A DNA stretch of 64,000 nt from Pipra filicauda (taxonomy: Eukaryota; Chordata; Aves; Passeriformes; Pipridae), in the NCBI RefSeq assembly GCF_003945595.2, contig NW_024104283.1, positions 1,992,630 to 2,056,629 of the forward strand, given 5' to 3'. The position numbers were made by a program, and so were the translations under genes. The number at the start of each line of letters is the position of its first letter. Position 1 is the first letter of the stretch. Below the pieces are notes generated by a model. It saw only the letters and a list, made by a program, of their open reading frames with translations, was not told the origin of the DNA and searched no databases. Shown here piece by piece: positions 37,023 through 46,345 of this stretch.

Positions 37023-39160
37023 TTCAATAATTATCAGTAATTTTTTTTCACCTGCAAAAGTGACACTGTATTTGCAAAGTGATTGCCACTGAAGTACATA
37101 ATATTTTGTCAAAAAATTTAAAGAAAATTTCCACTTACAGCAGCCAAAATGAAGCTCATACCTGTCTCAGCTGTGTCTAACCCTACATTCGTGCTGCTGA
37201 TCAGTCTGAGATGGAAAGAGATCTTGGTTTTTTTCCAGCAGAGCGTAGATGCCATTTTGTTATCATTTAGCAGAAAATTGCCTACTGGAAGCTGGGTTTA
37301 CTGCATTGGCACAGTACTGCAGAGAGGGGGCTGCAGGGGGAGTAAGCGAAGATGGACAGTTGCACTGCAGCCTAGAGAGAAGTGCTGTGTAATGCCAACG
37401 TAACTGAACGTATCTGGAAATCTTCTGCAGATTAACCACTGAATATCAAAACTTCATGCTAGCAGAACTTCAGCCATAAGACTGCCTTGCTCAAACAAGG
37501 CCGGCAACACGAGCCTACAGAAGAGGAGATACAGGCTATGATGTATGTTGGCCTGGGTGTTGGAGGAGAAGGGCAGCTGGGCTCTTCCCTCAACTCTTGC
37601 ACTGCTGCCACTGTGAAAGCAGCCACCAAGAACTCCACTCATGAGGCATCCTGGGGCTGTGTAACTGCTGCTGCTGTTTCTGGCCTTGTTTGAACTAGAA
37701 AGTTTTACTGGCAGAAGTTCTGCTGGCATGTGCTACTGACATATCTGTTTTGGCAGGATGTGTTCACATTTGGCTGTTTTTTAAAGCTGCAGTGTGTCCT
37801 CAGATCATCAGGTTTTTATCAGCAAAAGAAGTCTGGCTTTATTGGAAGCTGACCCAGAATACCTCGTGTTGCGTTTGGTAGACTGCCTTCTGGTAATTCT
37901 TTGCAGCACATTGTGGAACTGCCATTGTATACCGTGAGGTACAATGTCCCATCACACAATCAGTGTAAATATTGGGTCAGATTTTAAAAAAATTCTTCTA
38001 TTTTGTGCAATAACCTATTTTTATATGCGTTGTTTCTCCATATTGCAGATTTCTCACTGCCAGAAATCCAGACTGTATCAAACAGCAGAGCTCTCTTGTT
38101 CATTTAGGTCAGATGAAAGGATTCTTTCATACCCAAAGAGGAGCCTAAAATATTGAGCACTGTGGATAAGTGGGACATAGAAATGATGAATGGTAGCTAA
38201 CTATTTGCAGTAAGTATTTGCTAAAGTACAAGAACAAATTGTAGTTTCAAGACATACTATAAACACTGGATACAAGAAAATTTCAGAGTTGGATGTCAAG
38301 TTTGTGTTATCCTCACAGCACATTCACCCTGAGTTAAAGAGCTGCTTAAAGAGGAGACAGTGGGGAAATAAGGTGGTGCCACCTTTCTGGAAAGCTGTGC
38401 CAATCTGGGTGTTTTGGCATTATTTGAGGTGCTCAGACTCCAGTAAGCTACACAAAATCAAGTATTTCCTGCTGTACAATCTTTTTATGCTGGGTAATGT
38501 ACTGGAAATAAGAGATACAATGGGCTTTGCTGATTATGGTGGAACAGTAAATAAGGTTTATGTCCAATTCAGTCCCATCTTATTTTGAATACCCAAATGA
38601 AAGCAGTGCTTCTCTGTGGTGGTCTCTCTAGACAATATTTTATATCAATGTTGTTTGTGAGAAAGCCCATGCTTTCCTTCCCATCTATTCTGTTGTCATT
38701 AACAGAGTTACAAGGCCAGCTCTGGCAACAGAGACAAGGCAGTTCTGGTTGGAAAGATGTTTGTAAAAACAAAAATGCTGTAACTGGAAAAAAATAACAG
38801 ACATATCCACCAACCCACAAAACTTAAATTTAACAGTCTCCTGCAAAAAACTTGCAGAGTCTTAGAGGGTCACTCCATTTGAATGGAGGTCTATCCTGTT
38901 TCCTGAATTCAACACTGAGTCAGTGGCAGTGCTTGGGTTTTATTCCATGACATTTCCAGATATTAGAGAAAACTGCATTCCTTAGATAGCTATCATACAT
39001 GTAGAATATATAGATGAATGGGAGACACACAGAGCTTAGAGACCATATGTATGTATGGGACCTGCTGGACTTGTGTATAACCACATGCGTAAGGTGAGTT
39101 CTGAACAACGAGTTTGACATGTTATGGACATGGAGCACCTGTGGTCTGCAGGCACCCTCT
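37023..39160. other. Non-coding stretch, nothing recognised
   Basis: No exon or repeat family recognised. Overlapping short frames on both strands at 37450-37730 have no recognisable features. Confidence 0.5.
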
Positions 39161-39164
39161 ACAC

Positions 39165-39563
39165 ATGAAGACACACTGAGAGACTTGTGGTTGTTCAGCC
39201 TGGAGAAGAGAAGGCTCCAGGGAGACTTTGGAGCACATTCCAGTACCTAAAGGGGCCAACAAGAATGCTGTAGAGGGACTTCTTACAAGTACCTGTAGTG
39301 ATAGGACAAGGGGAAAAGGCTTCAAAATGAAAGAGGACAGGTTTAGGTTAGATATTAGGAAGAAATTCTTTACTGTGAGGGTGGTGAGATACTGGAACTG
39401 GTTGCCCAGAGAAGTTGTGGATGTCCCACCGCTGGAAGTGTTCAAGGCCAGGTTGGATGGAGCTTTGAGTAAGCTGGTCTAGTGGAAGGTATACCAGCCC
39501 GTGGCAGGAGGATTGAACTAGATGATCTTTAAGGTCCCTCCCAACCCAAACCATTTTATGATC
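39165..39563 (+). mobile_element. CR1 LINE, 3' fragment
   Basis: Contains TTCAGCCTGGAGAAGAGAAG, AGGTTTAGGTTAGATATTAG, ATACTGGAACTGGTTGCCCA and the terminal TAAGGTCCCTCCCAACCCAA with a CATTTTATGATCC tail. All are standard CR1 3' landmarks in order. 5' truncated, with modest divergence. Confidence 0.95.
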
Positions 39564-40742
39564 CAGTGACTTTTTGAACTTTTGCCAAATACTAATATTT
39601 CGGTACTCTTAATATTCCTTTCCATCAGCAGCTGATAGATACAATTTGACAGGAGAATCTGTTAGGAGGAAAGACAAGGAATGCTGATGTAGGTGCTTTA
39701 AGAAAGTAAAAAAGATCACCACGTTAATGCACCAGCTCTATTCAGTGAATCCTCTTCCTCTATTATCTAGGTGTGTTCAGCAAGCTCTCTAAACAGTTCT
39801 ATATCTTAACCGTTTTGACTTTATCCACATCTCTGTCCCCAAAAATCTCTTCAAATTTAGCCAGTTCTTGGTATTCTTCACCACAGGCTTCTGTGAATGG
39901 TAAGTGCCATGTCCGACCTCAGTATGCTCCATAATGAATGCACAGCCATCGTAAGTTCTGCACAACAAAATTGTCATAAAAGGAACTCTCGGAACCACTA
40001 AACTGAAGATTGAATCTTGTGAGAAAAAAAAAAAAAGGCCTTTCTTCTTCTTCACCCAGGACTCGTTCTTATCTTGGCTTTTAGGCTTTACACTGGATTG
40101 CAGCCTCCATAATCTTCATATTTTTCTTCCAAATCTATTTGTTCTTTAAAAAAGGCTCTTTCCCCAATATCTGTTCCAGCTCTAGCTGTAGAAATTTGAG
40201 TCTTAAACTGAGAAGCAGCACCAAAGTCATGTGGAGCCCTGTCAGTCTAGTTGCATCAAAAGGCAGACTAGAAGAAAAGCAGGCATTTTGCTAATAAGCC
40301 AGGGATTTCCAGTCACTGGCAGAGGCAGCAGAAATATCAGGAAATCAATGAATGCACTCATTGATGTAGGGACAATTGCATAGTGGGTGTACAGCTGGTA
40401 GATTGCTCATGATGCTTAGTTAGTTGGTACAAGAGGTCCTTGCATGCCATATGTCAGCACAAACATACCAACAGAGGGGTATTTAACTTGGGATGCTAGT
40501 GTAACTTCACTGGGAAATCTCAGCTTTTCACTGAAGGGACTGAACAGTGAGCATGGAAGGAATCAAGTGCTGGTCGAAGAGAGGGTAAGGTGCAGAGTTT
40601 GCAGGATGCAGTGGCCAGACCACACTGGAAGCTAGAGATTGATCACAGCAATTTCCAAAATCTAAAATTTCAGTCAAATCTGAATAAGATTTCAAGGAAT
40701 TAAAAAAAAAATTACATCTACTACTGAATAAATAAGGTTTGA
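39564..40742. other. Non-coding stretch, nothing recognised
   Basis: No recognised coding or repeat feature. Confidence 0.5.
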
Positions 40743-41385
40743 AGTAACCTCTGGAGATCATCTAGGCCAAGCCCTTTGCTCAAAGCAGCCAACTAGAGCA
40801 GGCCACTCATGGACTTTTCCAATCAGATATTTAATACCTCCAAAGATGGCAACTATACAACCTCTAAGAGGAACCTGTTCTAGTGTTTGACCACCCTCAT
40901 CATAGAAATTTATTTTTATGTTTAAATGGAGCTTCCTGTATTTCAGTTTGTGCCTTCTTCCTCTTGTGTTTTCACTGGACACCACCAAGATGTCTGTCTC
41001 CATCTTCTTTGCACCCTTCCTTCAGATATTTATACATACTGATAAGATCCCACCCAGAGCCTTCTCTTCTCCAGGCTGAACAGTCCCGGCTCTCTCAGCC
41101 TTTCCTCATACGAAAGATGCTCCAGTCCCTTAGTTATTTTAGTGGCCCTTCACTAGACTTACTCCAGTATGTCCTTGTTGTACTGGGGAGCCCATGACCG
41201 GAGCCGGCACTGCAGTTGTGGCCTCATCAGTGCTGCACAGAAGAAAAAGACCACTTTCTACATGCTGGCAACGCTTTTCCTGATACAGCCCAAGAGGCTG
41301 TTGGCCACTTCTTCAGCAAGAGCACATTGCTGGCTCATGTTCAACTTAGTGTCGGCAGGGCTCCCCTGTTTTTACAGGTCGGCAA
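40743..41385 (-). mobile_element. CR1 LINE, 3' part, reverse orientation
   Basis: From CTGGAGATCATCTAGGCCAA (reverse of the 3' end) through CTTCTCTTCTCCAGGCTGAAC and TGCTCCAGTCCCTTAG into the C-terminal coding region, ending near GCACATTGCTGGCTCATGTT. About 640 bp with small deletions. Confidence 0.92.
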
Positions 41386-42740
41386 CTGGAAGCAGCAAGT
41401 GTAATCAATGAACACTCAGCAGGCAAAGTGCTTAACACTGTTAACTAGTTCTGAATTGCATTGAAATATAGGCCTTGTTTGCTTGGATATTCAGGTAAGT
41501 TTCATCTCTAGACAGATTTAAGTTAGCAGAACTGGAAATTGAGACTGGATACCAGCACAAAATCCCTTTCATGTTTCTCAAATTTAAAAAAAAAATAAAA
41601 AAGAGAAGTAATTTGAATGAATATGACATAATTGGATACTTTGTATTTTTTCCTTAGTTAAGCAGACATGCTCAGAGGACATTCCTTTTACCTCAGCAAT
41701 CTCTTGAGCAAATACTAACTTGCCTAGACCAAGTCAGTTTATATGTTTTGATGATGCTTCCATCTCAAAGGACTGTTATTGCAAACAAGATTTAATTATG
41801 TACCTGCAATTAAAATAGGTGCTGAAAGAGTTCATTCAATAAAAAGCACGTAAGACAAAGGATTTAAGTGAGAAAGTTGTAACAATTGAGACAGAGAGAT
41901 CACAAAAGAAGTATTTGCTATAATTGCCAAAGCTCAGAAAATGAATAAAATTTAACTCTTCAATTTGATGATCTAGAAAATAGAGAGAGGAAAAATAATG
42001 TGCATATGAAAAGGATTAAAGAAGCCAAGAAAGAAGGCTTAGTGGGTTTAACAGGGTGGATTTAAAAATTGACTAAAGAATGATGAGATGATAACAGTAA
42101 AAAGAGATTCAAACTGGCTTTACTAGGAAACAGATCTACACACTTTTCTATGAAACTTCCCTTGCATTATTTTAATAAAAGAAAGGTGCAGAAGAAAGTA
42201 ACAGAAGAGAACTGATCTGAAAATAGCATGCATATGCACATGCACAGATTATTTTCACTTTTAAGGAAGAATATACGAAGAAAAGCAAGTACAGTAACAA
42301 CAAGATTTTCATTACTTCTGAGGTATTGAACTTGGCTGCAGAAGAAAGAGGACTAGACATCTAATAATTAGAGAAAAAGTAGAAGCTAGCAGAGAAAATG
42401 GCAGGTGTTATGTAAACCAGGTAAGGTTACACATGGAGATCTTTTTACTGCTATCATAACACCTGTCAGAATCAAAAAAGAACTGGAAGAGGGTATTTTT
42501 GTAGAAGAGAGGGGCATAACAAGACAAATTAAATTTAAAATATCAACAGGGTTCTTGTCTAACAAACATAAGAAATTAAAAGTTAGGTTAGCAAGCAATT
42601 AGTTAAAGGAACTTCACACCAGTATATATATATACATATGTATTTACATATAAGTATATGTACAAGGTGCATTTATTTGGAAAGTGCTTTCAGATATATC
42701 TGAAGCACATAATAGAGGAACAAAGGAAGAAGCTTGGTCA
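41386..42740. other. Non-coding stretch with TA-rich microsatellite
   Basis: AT-rich, nothing recognised except a TA/TACATA-type simple repeat at about 42621-42662. Confidence 0.5.
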
Positions 42741-43486
42741 GACGGGCCCATATTTGTTGTGTTTTTCCATTATTCACAAAGCAGTAATAACTACCCTCCT
42801 ACAGCAATTTTTAGATAAATTTCAAAACGCATTCAGAGATAGCAAACAAAGACTGTCCTTGTCAGTCATGAACAACCCACTTGCCCCAAAAGGCCTGTCT
42901 TTGTTGTTGTTACATATCTGGAGATTTTCTGATACGAGTCGTGATCACATTACCCACTGCAATAACAGGAGGCATGCAAGGAAGCTGTTGAGCGAGCATC
43001 CGGTGCACCTGGACAATGGGATCCCAAAACCTGGAGGTGGATGCATTTCTGGTGGGACCTTGCTAGGAGGCAGCTTGGGGAAGTCACTGCAAGTGACCCC
43101 TTTGTGCCACTCCAACTAAGCTATCAGGCCTGTGGGACCCATTTATGCAAAGCTCTGCTACAGACAGTGTGAAAATGTCCACCTTTTGGTCTTCCAGAGA
43201 ACAGGAGGTGAGCGGGAGATGCGATAGTGCTTCTGCCCTGGCAGGGAGCTGCTGAAGTGACCAATCCAACCCTCAGTGCCTGACCAGAATGACCCAAGGA
43301 TGGGATGGGGGTTTGTGGCTGCTGCTACACAAGGACTGTGACGCCTGTTTTTTACTGTGGAAAACTTTCAATGTCTCCCTTTCCAATGTGTGAATCAGCT
43401 CAGAGAGAAGGTTACCACAATGATGCTGACACCTCAAGAGTCAGAAATAGTTAACAATTTGCCCAGAGAGTTACAGAGAATGAGAA
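42741..43486 (+). pseudogene. Possible endogenous-retrovirus interior remnant
   Basis: GC content and base order change here relative to the AT-rich left flank, and the segment leads directly into LTR-like sequence. A 153-codon frame (42658-43119) and a second short frame (43357-43545) are broken by stops. A purine-rich AGAATGAGAAAGGGG at about 43481 could be a polypurine tract ahead of an LTR. I could not recognise a specific gag, pol or env domain, so the assignment rests on position and composition only. Confidence 0.25.
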
Positions 43487-43910
43487 AGGGGTTGCAAAAC
43501 AGTCTTGCCTTGTCAGTTCTCATAACTTCAAAGGAGGGACCCTGAACTAAGGACCACCTGGGCTTTTATCGAATAGTCTGGGGTCTTTCTGTGTCAGCTC
43601 CCTCTGTGTCACCTGTCTGTCTATTGTGTCCTGCTGTGCCTCTTGTCACCTGGCTGGCCACAAATTCCTTATAATGCAAGGGATTGGTGCCATTTCACAG
43701 CCTCTTGAGTCCAGCAATGGGAGATTGAGACCACCACGGACCACCAACTCGAGAAAGCCACCGACTCAAAAGAAGAGAAAGATTGAGCATGTGGACTAAT
43801 TAGCATGAGAAGCAAGAGAATAATTTAACCAATAGAAGGTAGAATATGAATCAATAAGAGAAGTAGCCAATGAACTGCAGTGTTTTTGTTTGCTAAAGTG
43901 CGTGTATAGT

Positions 43911-44081
43911 ATAATTGGAATGGGCTGTCCAGGGAGGTGGTGGAGTCACTGTGCCTGGAGGTGTTTCAGGAAAGATTGGACATGGCACTTAATGCCATGG
44001 TCTAGATTACATGGTGGTGTTCAGTCACAGATTGGACTTGATGATCTCAGAGGTCTTTTCCAACCTAATTGATTCTATGAT
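43911..44081 (+). mobile_element. CR1 LINE, terminal 3' fragment
   Basis: About 170 bp containing AATTGGAATGGGCTGTCCAG, a TGGTCTAGATTACATGGTGG block, GGTCTTTTCCAACCTAATTG and the terminal ATTCTATGATTCT repeat unit. Very similar to the 3' end at 8870-9030. It lies inside the split LTR. Confidence 0.92.
44070..44081. repeat. Candidate target duplication of the RTE-like element (left)
   Basis: TGATTCTATGAT, part of the CR1 tail, matches 45490-45501 exactly. Because CR1 tails carry this unit anyway, the match could be partly fortuitous. Confidence 0.55.
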
Positions 44082-45489
44082 TCTTTCTCAGACAACTGCA
44101 AGAGAAGTGTAGGGAACAGAACCTTTGTTGATCTCACCAAGGCTTTTGATACTGTGAGCAGAAAAGGTCTATGGCAGATTTTGGAACATTTAGGATGTCC
44201 CCTCAAGTTCCTTAAAATGATCATCTCACTTCATGAGGATCAGCACGGCCAAGTCAGATATGGCAACGCACTTTCTGAGCCCTTTCTAATTACCAGTGGT
44301 GTGAAACAAGGCTGCACTCTTGCACCAACCCTATTCACAATCTTTTTCAGCATGATGCTCCAAAGGGCCACGGCAGACCTTGATGATCAAGATGGTATCT
44401 ACATTTGATATCGTACTGATGGAAGCCTATTCAACCTAAGGTGACTGAAGGCCCACACTAAGACCTTAAACCATCTTGTCCAGGAGCTGCTTTATGCTGA
44501 TGACGCCGCCCTTGTCGCCCACACAGAAGCAGCTCTGCAGCGTTTAACATCCTGCTTTGCAGACACTGCTGAGCTTTTTGGGCTGGAAGTCAGCTTAAAG
44601 AAAACAAAAGTTCTCTATCAACTTGCACCTCAGGAAGTCTTCCATCATCCCCATATCACCATTGGCGAATCAGAGCTCAAATTAGTCCAGCAGTTTAATT
44701 ACCTAGGTAGCCTCATCTCCTCGGGTGGTAAGATTGACGGAGAGATAGAGAACAGGTTAGCAAAGGCATATAGTGCTTTCGGAAAACTCCATAAAAGAGT
44801 TTGGTGAAATAAACACTTGAAGAAAAGTACCAAGATCAGTGTTTACAGAGCCATAGTGGTGTCTACTCTTTTATATGGTTCCAAATCATGGGTCATCTAC
44901 TGCCACCACCTGCGTCTCTTACAACACTTCCATCAGCGCTGTCTCCATACAGTCCCAAACATCCACTGGTCAGATTATGTGACTTAATACATCTGTTCTA
45001 GAACAAGCAGCAGTCACAAGTATTGAGGCCACGTTGCTGAGAACACAGCTACGTTGGGCAGGACACGTCTCAAGGATGAAGGACCACCGCCTCCCTAAGA
45101 TCTTGCTTTATGGTGAACTTGTCACCGGTTGCCGCAAGAAAGGAGCCCTGAAGAAAAGATACAAGGACTCTCTGAAACAACATCTCAGCCTTGGCCATAT
45201 TGATCACCATAACTGGTCTACTCTGGCCTCCAATTGGGTGATCTGGAGACACACTGTCTTTAACGCTGCTGCTTCCTTTGAGAATGCACGCAGGATCACT
45301 CTTGAGGAGAAAAGACAACGCAGAAGAGTCGTGTCTTGCAGAATATTCCACCTAAGGAGTCCTTCTGCTGTGCCTTTTGCAATCGGACGTGTCTATCTCG
45401 TATTGGCCTTTTTAGCCACCAGCTGCCAGTGTGCTTGTAACAAATGTAGGTAGAGCCCTTCCCAAATCTTTGTTCACAAAGCTTAGCCA
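44082..45489 (+). mobile_element. RTE-like non-LTR retrotransposon, 5' truncated and decayed
   Basis: The translation begins within the reverse-transcriptase fingers/palm: FVDLTKAFDTVSRKGLW (44130), then SGVKQGCTLAPTLF (about 44294-44335) and LLYADDAAL around the YADD active site (44493-44504). It continues through a thumb region (FNYLGSLISSGGKID, 44695-44739), a C-terminal block with LRWAGHVSRMKDHRLPKILL (45049-45108) and KKRYKDSLKQ, and ends with a CxxC...SRIGL.SH zinc-finger motif (45363-45422, in a shifted frame). This layout fits an RTE-like element and not CR1. It has several stops and at least two frameshifts. The 12-mer TGATTCTATGAT flanks it (44070-44081 and 45490-45501), consistent with a target duplication made in a CR1 tail. 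Confidence 0.8.
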
Positions 45490-45501
45490 TGATTCTATGA
45501 T
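45490..45501. repeat. Candidate target duplication of the RTE-like element (right)
   Basis: TGATTCTATGAT, identical to 44070-44081, at the junction between the 3' end of the RTE-like element and the resumed LTR sequence. Confidence 0.55.
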
Positions 45502-45999
45502 GCTGTACATTTTCGAGAATTGCAGTGCTTGATTTGGGGAAAACTTCCACCTTGCACTCTGTGCAGAATAAACCATGTCTGCTTTCTAAACTGGGCCCCG
45601 TGTCCGTGTTTAGAGAGTCCTAAACTGGCAACAGGTCACACCGAGTAACTTCTGCCAACTGAATCCTGGGCTTTTTCTAGACGCTGTCGCTAAACGTGAG
45701 GCAGGACTGGCCGGGAAGAAGCGCCCTCCACCACAAAACCACCGTCCTACGGGCCAACGCTGCGGCAGGACCCCTCCCAGACTCCGCCGTTGGAATCCAG
45801 GGACACCTCTGGGATGCGCGGACTCCGCCCTGCTCAGGCAGCGGCTGCGCCGCGCAGGCGCCCGCAGGTGCTCGCGCGTGCGCCTCGGGGTGCCCGGTGT
45901 CCCCCGGGGGCGGCGGAGGGAGCGCGGGGGCACCGGCGGCAAGGGCGCCGTGGCATCGGCCGGCACAGGGTAGTGAGGGGTCCCCGGCCTCGGCCCCTG

Positions 46000-46102
46000 C
46001 CCCTGCCCCGGCCTGCTCCCGGGTCAGCCCCGCTGCGGCCTCGGCCCCGTCCCGGCGGCGCCATGGTGTGTACTGTTGCTATGGGAACGGCGGGGCGGGA
46101 GG
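46000..46102 (+). other. ARMC2: ARMC2 exon 1 (5' UTR, start approximate)
   Basis: The donor GG|GTGAGC at 46103 is strong. The transcription start is not determined; the left edge given is nominal. An ATG in a good context (GGCGCCATGG, 46063) opens a 13-codon frame that, after splicing to 48095, stays open and in frame with the conserved Met at 48109, which would add 20 residues. The conserved start is preferred because the distance from Met to the EPFY/DPFY motif equals that in the human protein as I recall it. Confidence 0.6.
46075..46088 (+). promoter_or_regulatory. RFX X-box candidate
   Basis: GTTGCTATGGGAAC matches the RFX palindrome GTTGCCATGGCAAC at 12 of 14 positions and keeps both GTTGC and GGNAAC half-sites. 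X-boxes close to the transcription start are a hallmark of ciliary genes controlled by RFX factors, and ARMC2 is such a gene. The match is seen directly; function is inferred. Confidence 0.6.
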
Positions 46103-46188
46103 GTGAGCGGGACCGGGGCCCCGCGGTGGCTGTGCCCGGGGATGCCGCCTCGGCGGGCTGCGGCGGACGGCCGGACTGAGCGGCGAGT

Positions 46189-46342
46189 TAGCCCTGAGGT
46201 TAGCTCGGTTGGTTAGACATGGTGCTAGTAGCACCGAGATTGTGGGTTCGATCCCCATAGGGGCCATTCGATCCCGTGTGGGACATTCAGTTAAGAGTTG
46301 GACTCCATGATCCTTGTGGGTCCCTTCCAACATATGTGAAAG
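46189..46342 (+). mobile_element. tRNA-Ile-derived SINE with CR1-like tail (TguSINE1 type)
   Basis: The 5' part folds as a tRNA-Ile relative: A-box-like TAGCTCGGTTGG (46201-46212), anticodon region GTGCTAGTAGCACC, and B box GGTTCGATCCC (46245-46255). The 3' part (TTGGACTCCATGATCC, GGGTCCCTTCCAAC) copies the CR1 3' terminus, so CR1 machinery could mobilise it. This combination is described in passerines. It lies just inside ARMC2 intron 1, about 87 bp after the donor. No target duplication was seen. Confidence 0.88.
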
Positions 46343-46345
46343 TTG

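Larger units (their letters stand above)
43487..45633 (+). mobile_element. LTR split by nested CR1 and RTE insertions
   Basis: The left piece, up to about 43910, behaves as U3: CCAAT boxes at about 43839 and 43868 and a TATAGTATAA box at about 43904. The right piece (45502-45633) behaves as R-U5: AATAAA at 45567-45572, then GTGTTTAGAGAGTCCTAAAC and a terminal TGGCAACA. The promoter box and polyadenylation signal of one LTR are thus about 1.6 kb apart because a CR1 fragment and an RTE-like element lie between them. The left edge is approximate, since no clean TG start or target duplication was found. The right end lies only about 60 bp from the ARMC2 CpG island. Confidence 0.6.
45690..46180 (+). 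promoter_or_regulatory. ARMC2: CpG island, ARMC2 promoter
   Basis: A sharp rise in GC and CpG density immediately before a splice donor (GG|GTGAGC at 46103) that joins in phase to the ARMC2 N-terminal exon. No TATA box is obvious, which suits a dispersed CpG-island promoter. An X-box at 46075-46088 overlaps its downstream part. The island is bordered on the left by an LTR end (45633) and on the right by a SINE (46189). Confidence 0.8.

Noticed and set aside
1..45000. FOXO3 coding sequence or 3' UTR, expected from human gene order
   Set aside because: No forkhead-domain sequence or other FOXO3 coding exon is present; synteny alone does not support a call.
45696..46106. 136- and 129-codon frames in the ARMC2 CpG island
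   Set aside because: GC-driven Ala/Pro/Gly-rich frames in several registers; only the short ATG at 46063 connects in phase to ARMC2.
46189..46262. Functional tRNA-Ile gene
   Set aside because: The tRNA-like head has substitutions in the anticodon arm and acceptor pairing and is fused to a CR1-like tail, so it is a SINE and not a tRNA gene.
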